DNA of 64,000 nucleotides from Halobacillus_A sp043497005 (GCF_043497005.1 NZ_JBIEKE010000003.1:310001-374000), one strand, 5' to 3'. Shown: positions 33,223 through 42,867, numbered from the stretch's first letter. Numbers and translations: made by a program. The notes: generated from the sequence alone by a model not told the origin.

Positions 33223-35409
33223 CTACTTCTTTTGATAGAGAGCTCCACTATTTTCTAATAAAATTTCCTCTCTATTTACAGCCGGCTCAACATGAACAGC
33301 CGTAACTTTAAACCCTGGCATTCGGCATAACGGATCGAGTTCATCGGCTACCAGTCGATTCACATTCTGCTCTCCACCCCAGTGAAAAGGAACAAATATG
33401 GTATCCTTCCGTATATGAGTAGACCATTTGCTGCGAACGACAATACTTCCATACGGTGATGTTATTGTAACGAGCATTCCATCCTTTACATGATAATGCT
33501 CCCCCGTATCCGGATGGATCTCCATATACGATTCAATCTCTCTCGCAGCTAATGAAGGGCTTTTCCTCGTTTGCTCTCCTGTTAAATAATGTGACATCAC
33601 CCGACCCGTTGTTAAGTAAAGCGGAAATTGAGCACTCAATTGTACTTTTCTCTTGGCTGATTGAGTTTCTAATTGAGACATCAGAGCTTTTCCGTCTGAA
33701 TGCGCAAACTTTTCTTCAAACAACCGCTCTGTTCCGTTACTGGTTAACGTCGGACACGGCCATAATATCCCTTGCTCCTGTCTTATCTTTTCATAAGTAA
33801 TCCCATAGTAATCTGCTCTCCCTCCTCGAGTTGCTGCTCGCAGTTCTTCGAAAATATCTTCAGATGATTGATAAGAGAATTTATCTCCTTCCCCCATCAC
33901 TTTTGCAATCTCACTCATAATCTGCCAGTCGTGTTTTACTTCTCCAGGCAGCGGGTGACTGGCTTCTCTCAATGTGACTCTTCCTTCCACATTCGTCATA
34001 GTACCCTGATCTTCTAAATAAGAAGAAGCAGGCAGCACCAAATCAGCTAACTGAGCTGTTTCTGAAAGGAATAGATCAACCGTTACGAGAAACTTGAGTT
34101 TTTCAAGAGACTGTTTAACAAAATGAGCATTAGGATTAGAGACCACAGGGTTTGAACACATAATCAACATCGATGTAATACTTCCTCGATCTATTTCTTC
34201 AAACATTTCATAAGCTGAGACGCCTTTGCCCGGAAGTTCTTCTTCCTCTATCCCCCATACTTGGGAGATGTAGGAGCGGTCGTCGATGTTTTCAATAGAT
34301 CGGTAACCAGGGAGCTGGTCCGCTTTCTGCCCATGTTCTCTCGCACCTTGTCCATTCCCTTGCCCTGTAATGGCCCCATAACCTGAATACGGCTTTCCTA
34401 TTTTACCTGTGGCCAGCAATAGATTAATAAACCCGCGAACCGCCATCGTTCCATCCGTCTGCTGCTCAATTCCTCGAGCCGTAAAAACCATACCGGATTC
34501 TTCCTGCCCAAAAGTGAGAGCAGCCTGGTACAATTGGGTTTTAGGAATTCCCGTTCGATCAGCACACTCATCTACATCCACCGTTTCCAATTGCTGAGCC
34601 ACTGTATCAAAACCGTTAACGCGATCCTCAAGAAACTTTTTATCTATTAACCCCTCTTCTACTATAATTTTTAAAAGGGCAGCAGCTAGGGTGACGTCGG
34701 TTCCAGGCTTGTTTTGCAAATGTAAATCGGCTATATCTGTGGTCGCTGTTTCCCTTGGATCAATGGCTATAATATAGGCTCCATTTTCTTTCGCTTCCTC
34801 AAAATACGGCATAATCGTAGGCTGACATTCTGCAATATTCGTTCCTGCCAGGATGATGCACCTCGTATACGGCACTTCTTGTAATGAGTTGGTAAATCCG
34901 CGATCTACCCCAAAGCTTTGATTTGCTCCTGTTGCAGCAGATGCCATACAAAGCCGTCCGTTGTAATCGATGTGCTTCGTTTTTAATCCGACTCTCGCTA
35001 ATTTACCTAGTAAATATGCTTCTTCATTTGTTAAGGAAGCACTGCCGTAAACAGATAATGCATCCTTCCCGTCCTCTTGTTGTATATTCGAGAATTTAGT
35101 ACGGATTATCTCCATTGCCTCATCCCACGAAATTGGAACAAACTGATCTTCTTTTTTTACTAAAGGCGTCATGATACGATCCCTGTGATGAGCATGCTGA
35201 TGGGCATTCATTCCTTTCACACATAACCGCCCTTGCGTTGTGGGGTTGTCCACTCCTACCGTCTTGCAGGTCGTGCGAGATACCACTTTTTGTTTGATTA
35301 ACTGCATCTTGCACTGCATACTGCAAAACGGGCATTGAGATTCATAGACTTCCTCTGATTGAACCTCCTGCTGTTTACTACGAAAATATTTCAACATTAA
35401 TTCAGTCAA
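33223..35409 (-). CDS. nasC: Assimilatory nitrate reductase catalytic subunit
   Basis: 728 residues. The N-terminus binds [4Fe-4S] through CPFCSMQC and GRLCVKG (cysteines near 26, 29, 33 and 67). The bis-molybdopterin guanine dinucleotide domains follow, with YGSASLTNEEAYLLGKLAR near 119, FGVDRGFTNS, and the C-terminal molydopterin-binding part from about 590 (LTTGRVMSHYLTGEQTRKSP). No signal peptide: it is cytoplasmic, as expected for assimilation. It starts with a TTG at 35409 or the ATG at 35397. Electrons should come from the adjacent NasB-like flavoprotein. Confidence 0.93.
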   Translation of the reverse strand: MTELMLKYFRSKQQEVQSEEVYESQCPFCSMQCKMQLIKQKVVSRTTCKTVGVDNPTTQGRLCVKGMNAHQHAHHRDRIMTPLVKKEDQFVPISWDEAMEIIRTKFSNIQQEDGKDALSVYGSASLTNEEAYLLGKLARVGLKTKHIDYNGRLCMASAATGANQSFGVDRGFTNSLQEVPYTRCIILAGTNIAECQPTIMPYFEEAKENGAYIIAIDPRETATTDIADLHLQNKPGTDVTLAAALLKIIVEEGLIDKKFLEDRVNGFDTVAQQLETVDVDECADRTGIPKTQLYQAALTFGQEESGMVFTARGIEQQTDGTMAVRGFINLLLATGKIGKPYSGYGAITGQGNGQGAREHGQKADQLPGYRSIENIDDRSYISQVWGIEEEELPGKGVSAYEMFEEIDRGSITSMLIMCSNPVVSNPNAHFVKQSLEKLKFLVTVDLFLSETAQLADLVLPASSYLEDQGTMTNVEGRVTLREASHPLPGEVKHDWQIMSEIAKVMGEGDKFSYQSSEDIFEELRAATRGGRADYYGITYEKIRQEQGILWPCPTLTSNGTERLFEEKFAHSDGKALMSQLETQSAKRKVQLSAQFPLYLTTGRVMSHYLTGEQTRKSPSLAAREIESYMEIHPDTGEHYHVKDGMLVTITSPYGSIVVRSKWSTHIRKDTIFVPFHWGGEQNVNRLVADELDPLCRMPGFKVTAVHVEPAVNREEILLENSGALYQKK

Positions 35410-35446
35410 GCCAACTCACCCTTTTTCACATAATAGAATGAAACGA

Positions 35447-37801
35447 TTATATTGGAACAAAGCAATCTCGTTGAGCAATGTCTGCGTCTAAGCTTTGTAA
35501 CAAGTCATCACAAAGATCCTGATCAAACAGGGCTTCTCTTATATGAACGAGACTCAAACGTTCCATCCAGTGCCACGTTCTTTCTAAATAGCGAGCTGAT
35601 TTTCTGTAATATTGAAGACAACCAAGCATCATTCTTTCCACTTGTGCCTCATGTTCAACTACACATAGCAATTGACCGCTTCGAGCTCTTCTTCCGCTGT
35701 TCCCACCAATATAAATCTCCCATTTACCACCTATTCGAATAGCTCCAAGATCCTTCGTAGTCGCCCGCGCTCCATTATGAACACAGGAAGAAATTCCAAC
35801 TTTCATGCGGTAAGGGGTTTGCAGCAGCTCTGTTTTCTTCTCCAGGAGTTGAGCCAGATGCAAAGCCTCTTGTTTGTCACATTGGCATTCGTGATTTCCA
35901 ATATCGGTTCGAATGGGTTCTAGTCGATTTCCGTAAGAATAGGAAAGAGGTAAGTCCAATTCTCCGCAAAAGTGAGGTAAATCTTCTTGTTTTAAACCAA
36001 GCAAGTGAATTCTTTGATCGTTACCTATGGCAACTTGTGAAATCGAATACCGCTCTGCCGCATTCGTAATTTTCTTTAATTGACGAACCGTCATTTCCCC
36101 GCCATACAGTTGAGGAACGACAGCGTAGTCACCATCACGCTGGACTACAGCCTTGTTTTCTTCCTCACCACGTAATTCTTTATATTCACCTTTGTATTCA
36201 GGATGGATCATCCCTAGATAGTAGTCTATTGCCAGCTGGCATGTTGCACATCCACTGGAGTTATTCCATCCTAACTGTTTCATTACTTCCTTCGAATTTG
36301 TTAACTCTTGAATTTGCATTTGTTCGACAAGTTCATCTTCCGTTAAGGTGGTACAGAGACAAATGGATGATTCACTCGTAACCTCTTGATCAAAATCTTC
36401 GCTTTGAATGTAAGTTAACAGCTCAGAAACCAAGGGTTTGCAACCTCCGCACGAGCTGGAAGCTTTCGTACATTCTTTTACCTGTTCAGCTGTCGTTAAG
36501 CTTTTCTGCTGAACGGCTTGGATAATGGCGCCTTTACTCACGCTATTGCAGGTGCAGATTTGCTTATCAAGCGGATACGAGGCAACTGCAGAATCTTTAG
36601 GATCCGGGTGTTCTAACAATTTCACCTTATCTTGAGAAGAAAGTACTTTTTTCTTAACAATCGCGTCTAATACGAATGAGCCCGCCCTTGTGTCTCCGAA
36701 CATGACAGCACCTACTGCCTTATTTCCGTCAAACACTACTTTCTTATACACGGATTCCACTTCATTATGGTAATGAATAGCTTTCCTTCCCGATCTTGAA
36801 TCAATCTGCCCTGCTGAAAATACATCCACTCCTGAAATTTTCAGCTGGGTATAGAGCAAAGAACCTTTGTAACCATCGGTTTGCTGCTGACATAAATGAT
36901 TGGCTAACACTTCCCCTTGTTCATACAGAGGCTGAACCAGTCCATAAACCACTCCGTCATGCTCAGCACACTCTCCTACTGCATATATATCAGAGACGCT
37001 TGTTTGCAGCAGATCATTAACTATGATCCCTTTTTCTGTTTCAATACCGCTTACTTCAGCCAATTGAATGTTAGGTTTAATGCCGACAGCCATGATGACT
37101 AAATCCGCGCTTACGATAGCTCCATCCTTAAACCGGATTCCTTCTACCCGCTCGTTTCCGAAGATCTCTTCTGCCTCTTTATCCAACAAAAACTTCATAC
37201 CTTGAGCCTCTAACTTTTCCTGAAGCATCAATGAAGCTTGTTCATCTAACTGTCTCCCCATAATATGGTTCGATATATGGACAACTTCGGTTTCCATGCC
37301 AAGATTCAATAACCCTCTGGCTGCCTCTAATCCCAGCAATCCCCCTCCAATCACAACGGCTTTCTTGTATTTATCTGCTATATTTATTAATCTTTCACAA
37401 TCTTCTATTGTTCTAAAAGAAAGAACCCCTTCTTTATCTGCCCCCGGTATAGGTAACATGAAAGGAGAAGAGCCAGTCGCTACTATTAACTTATCGTAGG
37501 CGACTTCACGATTTTGGTCCGTCTTGAGCGTCTTGCTGGCCTTATCAATATATTTCACGGTTTCTCCCGTGAAAAGCTGTATGTTATTGTCCTTATACCA
37601 GTTGTGCGGGCGGATCATAATATCATATAAAGATGTCTCTCCTTGTAAGACAGATGAAAGCATCAGCCTGCTGTAACTCTTATGAGGTTCACTTCCAAAC
37701 ATCGAGATTTCAAAAACCTCTGAATTATTTCTTAGGATATTTTCCACGCATCTTATCCCCGCCATGCCGTTACCTATAATGACAAGCCTTTGCTTTTTCA
37801 T
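35447..37801 (-). CDS. nasB: Assimilatory nitrate reductase electron-transfer subunit, NirB-derived
   Basis: 784 residues, colinear with NirB over its whole length. The FAD/NAD domain (about 1-300, GNGMAGIRCVENI and IGGGLLGLEAARGL) and both BFD [2Fe-2S] domains (CTCNSVSKG with SCGGCKPL; CLCTTLTED with CATCQLAI) are intact. The sulfite-reductase-like C-terminus is degenerate: where NirB has TCVGADFC this protein has TDIGNHEC, and where NirB has SACPRNC it has SSCVHNG (Gly677). At least two of four siroheme/cluster cysteines are gone. It should pass electrons from NADH to NasC, not reduce nitrite. ATG follows GGAGG; it leads the TnrA-type controlled operon. Confidence 0.88.
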   Translation of the reverse strand: MKKQRLVIIGNGMAGIRCVENILRNNSEVFEISMFGSEPHKSYSRLMLSSVLQGETSLYDIMIRPHNWYKDNNIQLFTGETVKYIDKASKTLKTDQNREVAYDKLIVATGSSPFMLPIPGADKEGVLSFRTIEDCERLINIADKYKKAVVIGGGLLGLEAARGLLNLGMETEVVHISNHIMGRQLDEQASLMLQEKLEAQGMKFLLDKEAEEIFGNERVEGIRFKDGAIVSADLVIMAVGIKPNIQLAEVSGIETEKGIIVNDLLQTSVSDIYAVGECAEHDGVVYGLVQPLYEQGEVLANHLCQQQTDGYKGSLLYTQLKISGVDVFSAGQIDSRSGRKAIHYHNEVESVYKKVVFDGNKAVGAVMFGDTRAGSFVLDAIVKKKVLSSQDKVKLLEHPDPKDSAVASYPLDKQICTCNSVSKGAIIQAVQQKSLTTAEQVKECTKASSSCGGCKPLVSELLTYIQSEDFDQEVTSESSICLCTTLTEDELVEQMQIQELTNSKEVMKQLGWNNSSGCATCQLAIDYYLGMIHPEYKGEYKELRGEEENKAVVQRDGDYAVVPQLYGGEMTVRQLKKITNAAERYSISQVAIGNDQRIHLLGLKQEDLPHFCGELDLPLSYSYGNRLEPIRTDIGNHECQCDKQEALHLAQLLEKKTELLQTPYRMKVGISSCVHNGARATTKDLGAIRIGGKWEIYIGGNSGRRARSGQLLCVVEHEAQVERMMLGCLQYYRKSARYLERTWHWMERLSLVHIREALFDQDLCDDLLQSLDADIAQRDCFVPI

Positions 37802-37879
37802 CGTTAAACCTCCAACATATGTATAAACACTCGTGGTTTAAACTTATGATTTGAACGAAATGTTTGAATATTTAAATTA

Positions 37880-37890
37880 AATATATCATA
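37880..37890 (-). promoter_or_regulatory. Candidate -10 region of the nas/nir operon
   Basis: Overlapping TATGAT (37890-37885) and TATATT (37885-37880) lie downstream of the TnrA box. Starts near 37878 or 37873 would place the box centre at about -46 to -51, the activating position. Confidence 0.5.
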
Positions 37891-37915
37891 TACATCTTTT
37901 ATATGTAACCTTTTA

Positions 37916-37932
37916 TGTTAAGAAACTTAACA
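37916..37932. promoter_or_regulatory. TnrA box (perfect consensus) of the nas/nir operon
   Basis: TGTTAAGAAACTTAACA fits the TnrA/GlnR operator TGTNAN7TNACA at every fixed position. TnrA activates nitrate assimilation in nitrogen-limited Bacillus. Confidence 0.85.
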
Positions 37933-38012
37933 TTTAGTGAAATATACAGAGGAATTTATACCCAACCTCCTCTAGACATACGGTTATCCAATAGTTTGAC
38001 ACTCTGATTTTA

Positions 38013-38029
38013 TGTTAGAAAAGTTAACG
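38013..38029. promoter_or_regulatory. Second TnrA/GlnR-like site, one mismatch
   Basis: TGTTAGAAAAGTTAACG differs from TGTNAN7TNACA only at the last base. It lies 97 bases further from the nasB gene than the perfect box. Confidence 0.5.
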
Positions 38030-38104
38030 TTAAATTCAAACTAAAATTTATTATTCTTTGATACCTCTATTTCCAAGGCAACTGCCTTTACTTTATAGAA
38101 GAAT

Positions 38105-38141
38105 AAAAAACCCCATTTCCTCTTCATCAAGAAATGGGGCT
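38105..38141 (-). terminator. Terminator of the sulfotransferase-murJ unit
   Basis: CCCCATTTC and GAAATGGGG form the stem, with six T residues on the minus strand after the murJ stop codon. Confidence 0.85.
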
Positions 38142-38156
38142 CTGTCGTTAAGCAAA

Positions 38157-39674
38157 TTAAATTTTAAGTTTTCGTCTAATTCCTGTTGTCATTTCCTCTA
38201 CCCCTTCAATCTTTAATAGATAGACAAATAAAAAGTATAGAAGTCCGGCAGCAGTAATCGTAATTATTAATGACAATTGAAAATTAACAACAGATAGTAA
38301 AGAGTGATATATTACTTTTGCCAAAATTCCCATCGTAATAGAAGCGGCCATTATCTTTAGGAAGGAGACACTCATTCTCCTGAAGTTCAGAGAACCTAAT
38401 TTCTCTCTTAAATTATAGAAAAGCAGTATCGTACAAAATATGGCCGAAATACTTGTAGCTAAAGCTAATCCTCCAAGACCTAAATATCGTGATAATATAA
38501 TGTTCAGCACAATATTTAAGGCCATGGCAATGGCTGCATTAATCATTGGGGTCCGTGTGTCCTGCAAAGAAAAGAAAGCTTTTGATAATATAACACGCAG
38601 ACCAGTTCCTAACATCCCAATAGAGTAAAAGAAAAATGCCGTCGATGTCATGGTAACCGCTTGATCATCAAAAGCTCCTCGATCAAATAACATTCGGACA
38701 ATTGGTTCGGCGAATAACATGGAACCCACCGTCGCGGGCACGATTAAGATTGATATTCCAGCAATTGATTGATAAAGGGAATGTTTCAACCCTTCTATAT
38801 TATTTCTGGACGCCATCTTGGAAATCATCGGATACATAACGGTACCAATAGAAGTAACAAATACACCATGGACAAATCCGTTTAATGTAGTAGCATAATT
38901 TAACGCTGATATTCCCCCTGTTGAAATTTGCGAGGCTAATGTCCGGTCTACCAGACGATTAATTTGATGTACCATCGATCCTAAAATAACAGGCACAGCC
39001 AGCACAAGCATCTTTCTAATATGTTCATCTTTCATATCAAAAGTGGGCTTATACTGATATCCTTTTTTATAAGAGAAAAACAGCAAGATGAGAAACTGAA
39101 CCAACAGTGCTGCAACATATCCAAACGACAGCAATTCAACCACATTCAATTGATAACTGATCATGATGGACAAAATGACGATGATGCTCATTGGGATACC
39201 TAACAAATTAGGTACAGCAAAATATTTCTTATAGTTAAGGTACGCACTTAAAATGCGGATGAGAATTGTAAAGTAAATCCCGACAATTGTTACTCGTGTG
39301 AATCCAACAGCGGTTTGCAGTGTTTCCCCTTCAAATCCGCTGGCAAACACTTTCACTATGGGCTCTGTAAAAAATAAACCCGCTGCTACAATTAATGAAC
39401 AGAACACTAAAAGAACGTTCATTAAATTATTCGTATAACGGATGGCCTGCGGCTGTCCACTCTCTTCTTCGATACGGCTGTACATCGGTATATAGCCTGT
39501 AGAGATCCCTTTCGCAATAACGCCAAAGATCACAACTGGAATTGTCATAGAAATTAAATACGCGTCACTAATACCTGACGCTCCGTAAAAATAAGCGAGA
39601 ATAACATCTCTAAAAAATCCAACAAACTTAGAAACAATGGTAAGTACCATTAGTATGACGACTGCTTTTTTCAT
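38157..39674 (-). CDS. murJ: MurJ/MviN-type lipid-linked oligosaccharide flippase
   Basis: 505 residues from the ATG at 39674, six bases after GGAG; an in-frame TTG at 39698 is rejected. It has about 14 hydrophobic segments. The N-terminus (VSKFVGFFRDVILAYFYGASGISDAYLISMTIP, near 13-45, quoted here only as its MurJ-like pattern) and the region NYATTLNGFVHGVFVTSIGTVMYP near 262 are typical of MurJ. Such flippases move lipid II or related lipid-linked sugars across the membrane. In Bacilli the main lipid II flippases are YtgP and Amj types, so this copy may serve a surface polysaccharide. It is coupled to the sulfotransferase-like gene (25 bases apart). Confidence 0.83.
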   Translation of the reverse strand: MKKAVVILMVLTIVSKFVGFFRDVILAYFYGASGISDAYLISMTIPVVIFGVIAKGISTGYIPMYSRIEEESGQPQAIRYTNNLMNVLLVFCSLIVAAGLFFTEPIVKVFASGFEGETLQTAVGFTRVTIVGIYFTILIRILSAYLNYKKYFAVPNLLGIPMSIIVILSIMISYQLNVVELLSFGYVAALLVQFLILLFFSYKKGYQYKPTFDMKDEHIRKMLVLAVPVILGSMVHQINRLVDRTLASQISTGGISALNYATTLNGFVHGVFVTSIGTVMYPMISKMASRNNIEGLKHSLYQSIAGISILIVPATVGSMLFAEPIVRMLFDRGAFDDQAVTMTSTAFFFYSIGMLGTGLRVILSKAFFSLQDTRTPMINAAIAMALNIVLNIILSRYLGLGGLALATSISAIFCTILLFYNLREKLGSLNFRRMSVSFLKIMAASITMGILAKVIYHSLLSVVNFQLSLIITITAAGLLYFLFVYLLKIEGVEEMTTGIRRKLKI

Positions 39675-39699
39675 AATAATCTCCAATATTGTACTCAAA

Positions 39700-40512
39700 T
39701 TATGTGGAGGAGGAATCCCCCTGCGTTAATGTCACCTTAGAAGAAGGAGTTTCATTTCTATACTTTGCTTTAAACAATTCTGTCTCTTCCTTTGTATAAA
39801 AATGGTCCATATACCTGGAACGATAGAGATCTTCTAAATATTCTTCACCTGGTTCAACGTTCTGTTTAAACTCTCTATAAACTGATTGATACCACTTCTT
39901 ATCTCCCATGTTTTCATTGAGTAGTGTAAACTCTTCCATCTCTAAAAAGTCTCTGATTACTTCTTCTAATTCGTTCAACTTTTCCATCTTCAACAAAAGA
40001 ATCTCTAGATTACCTTTTTCAATCACTGTATACCCTTCCTCTTTATGGAAAGGATATCCATAGATATCAATGTCCCACGTTTTTTTAAATTCATCATCAA
40101 ACCAACTTACACCGTAGCGATGATTAAACTTATTAAAAAAATCAGTTCTAAACGCTTGAAGATTTGTATTTGATTCCTGCCGGTTATCTGTCGACCGATT
40201 AATATCCATTAATGGAACGTGAAAAGCTTGAAAATACATGGACAAATTTCTTGAAACCGGCTCTCTCACAATTGAAATGATTTTTAGTTTTTTCCTGCTT
40301 TTTAACAATTTCAAAACAATCTGCTTAGTTAAAAAATACTTCAACCTATGTAAAGGAGAACGATAATATTTGATGGCGTCATAGTTCTTGTACATTTTAT
40401 AAGAAATCGGCGAATAAAAACTATGGATGTGAAGAGGTAGAAAATCGTATGATTTCAACGATTTTGTTAATGAAGTAGAACCAACCTTCCCCATTTGATG
40501 AATAAGTACCAA
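39700..40512 (-). CDS. Sulfotransferase-like protein, possible capsule/exopolysaccharide modification
   Basis: 270 residues from a TTG at 40512, with AAAGGA about five bases upstream. It carries the two PAPS-binding signatures of sulfotransferases: a 5' phosphosulfate loop HQMGKVGSTSL at 5-15 and a 3' phosphate-binding segment ISIVREPVSRNLSMYF near 79-94. The rest is helical and charged. PAPS could come from CysC in this window. The reading frame stays open for 22 codons upstream of the TTG, behind a strong GGGAAGGAG site (40570-40578), but offers no ATG, GTG or TTG in frame, so the true N-terminus is uncertain. It is cotranscribed with the MurJ-type flippase, which suggests sulfation of an exported glycan; this is an inference. 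Confidence 0.72.
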   Translation of the reverse strand: MVLIHQMGKVGSTSLTKSLKSYDFLPLHIHSFYSPISYKMYKNYDAIKYYRSPLHRLKYFLTKQIVLKLLKSRKKLKIISIVREPVSRNLSMYFQAFHVPLMDINRSTDNRQESNTNLQAFRTDFFNKFNHRYGVSWFDDEFKKTWDIDIYGYPFHKEEGYTVIEKGNLEILLLKMEKLNELEEVIRDFLEMEEFTLLNENMGDKKWYQSVYREFKQNVEPGEEYLEDLYRSRYMDHFYTKEETELFKAKYRNETPSSKVTLTQGDSSST

Positions 40513-40885
40513 ATTTTCCTTTTGCCGATACGTTCGATTAAAATAATTAATTTTTGAAACAAACTCAAACTCCTTCCCTTATTACCTGTAACAAATGTAA
40601 CTCTAAGTCTATCGAACCAAATCAATACTGTCTAATCGAGAGTAACAATTGCCTATCTTATACACAATAATAAAGGAAAGTGTTTATCATTTTATTTTAA
40701 AATTGACAACTTTTCCTCAAATGATTTTTTTACTTTTGACATGAACTTTCCTAAAATAGGGTATGAGTACTAGCATAATACTATTTAAAGATTGGAGCTG
40801 GTAACTCTAAATACATAACGGTAAAGATCATTGCTGCACCTGATAAAATCTTATTTAAACTTTTACTTATTAAAGGAGACTTGTC
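40513..40885. other. Divergent promoter region, sulfotransferase-like / BCCT
   Basis: AT-rich gap. For the BCCT gene, TTGACA (40736-40741) with a 17-base spacer and GGGTAT (40759-40764) is a candidate promoter. GGGTAT also resembles a SigB -10, but no matching GTTT -35 is seen. No ORF or repeat. Confidence 0.4.
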
Positions 40886-42469
40886 ATGGATAAGACAAAG
40901 AAAAAGTGGAAATTCATGAATAGGGTTTTTTGGATTTCCTTCACCATTATCTTTTTGTTCGCTTTATGGGGAGGGATTGCTCCAGATGCCCTTGCTTCAC
41001 AAGCAGAAAACATTTATGGTTTTATCGCGAACACCTTCGGATGGTTTTACTTAGTGTTTGTGTTATTTTTAATTCTTTTTAACTTTTACTTAGCTTTTAG
41101 TAAATATGGGAAAATTCGTCTCGGCGGAGATGATATTAAGCCAAAATATCCGTTATTCACCTGGATCGCTATGTTGTTCAGCTGTGGATTTGGTGTAAGT
41201 ATCGTTTTCTGGGGAGTCGCTGAACCAATGACTCACTTCGGAAGCCCTCCTCCTTTTGACAGTGGACTTGAAGCAGGAACTCCAGAAGCTGCTAGAGAAG
41301 CGATGTGGAATGCCTTCTTTAACAATGGGATTCACCAATGGGCTTCTTTTACGTTTGTCGGCCTTGCTCTTTCCTACTTTATCTACAGACAAGATGAGCG
41401 AAGCTTAATTAGTGATACGATGAACTCCGTCATTGGAAACACTGGTAAAAAACCGCTTCGAAACACAATTGATATTATTGCGATTATCGCGACAGTTATG
41501 GGTGTAGCTACAACGTTAGGGTTAAGTGTACTTCAAATTAACAGCGGGCTCGGAAGCGTGTTTAATGCTCCAGGAGGCGGAGTTACTCAGCTTTCCATCG
41601 TCGTTGTGATGTTTGTTTTCTTTATGCTTTCCACTCTCTCTGGTCTTGACCGAGGAATTAAATACTTAAGTAATGCCAACTTAGGCATCGCTCTATTTTT
41701 AATGGTTGCCGTGTTATTCATTGGTCCTACAGGATTTATTCTCGATACCATCACGATGGGGATCGGTGATTATCTTCAAAACTTCTTCCAGGCAAGCTTA
41801 AGACTTGATCAATATACAGGCAGTACATGGGTGCAGGACTGGCCGGTTTATTACTGGGCATGGACGATTGCATGGGCGCCATTTGTCGGAATGTTTGTAG
41901 CTCGTATTTCAAAAGGACGAACGGTAAGAGAATTTGTACTTGGTGTTATGGTTGCACCTCCTTTTATTGGGCTTATCTGGATTGGGATATTTGGAGGCAC
42001 AGCCATTAACTTAGACCTCTTCCATGGTACAGACATAGCAGGCGCAGTGGCAGAAAATGAAGCGACCGCCCTCTTCAGCATGCTGGAGAACCTGCCTTTA
42101 GGAACGATTTTATCTGTCCTTTCTATTTGTCTTTTGTTCACATTTTTAGTAACGTCCGCTGACTCCGCTACATTTGTATTAGGAATGATGAGTTCAAATG
42201 GAGATACGAACCCTTCAGTTGTCGTAAAAATCGTTTGGGGTACGTTGATTGCTTCACTAGCTATCATCTTAATCTTAAGTGCTGGACTAGAAGGGCTGCA
42301 GACCGCCTCGCTTATTGGAGCACTACCATTTTCCATTGTCTTGTTCATTTCCTGTGTCTCGCTATTGAAATCGATACGGGAAGACTACAAAGAAGCCAGA
42401 CGCGAAGAAGAACGGAAACGCCATCGCAGAATTCAAAAACAAATTGAAGATTATAATTCAGATGATTGA
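40886..42469 (+). CDS. BCCT-family glycine betaine/carnitine/choline transporter
   Basis: 527 residues with 12 hydrophobic segments. It has the BCCT signature: the aromatic substrate-binding stretch WTIAWAPFVGMFVARISKGRTVREF near 328-352 and SCGFGVSIVFWGVAEPMTHF near 98-117. The C-terminal tail (about 492-527) is highly charged, like the osmosensing tails of OpuD and BetP. The family imports betaine-type osmolytes with Na+ or H+, a standard need of salt-adapted Bacillaceae. ATG follows AAAGGAGA. Single gene. Confidence 0.92.
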   Translation: MDKTKKKWKFMNRVFWISFTIIFLFALWGGIAPDALASQAENIYGFIANTFGWFYLVFVLFLILFNFYLAFSKYGKIRLGGDDIKPKYPLFTWIAMLFSCGFGVSIVFWGVAEPMTHFGSPPPFDSGLEAGTPEAAREAMWNAFFNNGIHQWASFTFVGLALSYFIYRQDERSLISDTMNSVIGNTGKKPLRNTIDIIAIIATVMGVATTLGLSVLQINSGLGSVFNAPGGGVTQLSIVVVMFVFFMLSTLSGLDRGIKYLSNANLGIALFLMVAVLFIGPTGFILDTITMGIGDYLQNFFQASLRLDQYTGSTWVQDWPVYYWAWTIAWAPFVGMFVARISKGRTVREFVLGVMVAPPFIGLIWIGIFGGTAINLDLFHGTDIAGAVAENEATALFSMLENLPLGTILSVLSICLLFTFLVTSADSATFVLGMMSSNGDTNPSVVVKIVWGTLIASLAIILILSAGLEGLQTASLIGALPFSIVLFISCVSLLKSIREDYKEARREEERKRHRRIQKQIEDYNSDD

Positions 42470-42696
42470 TAAAAAACAGGGACTCCCAATTGGCGTCCCT
42501 CAAGCTGTAAAAAAGTTTAAATGTATATAATCTATGATCATATCGTAGGTCCTCCTTTTTGGGGCGGTAAAAAGGAATAGGAAAAATCCTTTAATCAAAA
42601 TGGTGCTTGAAACCACTGGAGAAACAAATAAGGTATGATCCCCGTAAGGAATTAAGAGACCACTGAAAAAATAAAAGTCGATGAAAGATAGAATTA

Positions 42697-42745
42697 AAAA
42701 ACGTCCTGTGTGGGATTTAATTTCCATACGGGACGCTTTTCTGCT
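42697..42745 (+). terminator. Terminator-like hairpin
   Basis: AAAACGTCCTGTGTGG pairs imperfectly with CCATACGGGACGCTTTT, ending in a short T-run. Confidence 0.55.
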
Positions 42746-42765
42746 AACTATCGAAAAACAGAAAA

Positions 42766-42805
42766 TAACGTAAGAGTGAGAGGTGGCCACTCTTGCGTTT
42801 TTCTA
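42766..42805 (+). terminator. Rho-independent terminator
   Basis: AACGTAAGAGTG pairs with CACTCTTGCGTT and is followed by TTTTCT. It is 300 bases from the BCCT stop, so it may end a separate short transcript. Confidence 0.65.
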
Positions 42806-42838
42806 TATGATAAATTCCTTATGGTTTCTTTTCTGTAC

Positions 42839-42867
42839 AAAAAGAGCAGCCATTTGGGCTGCTCCTC
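42839..42867 (-). terminator. Terminator of the YbaN-like gene
   Basis: GAGCAGCC and GGCTGCTC form the stem with a T-run on the minus strand. Confidence 0.8.

Noticed and set aside
42500..42790. 96-residue minus-strand ORF
   Set aside because: It starts with a GTG inside a terminator stem, has no ribosome binding site, and shows no protein-like domain.
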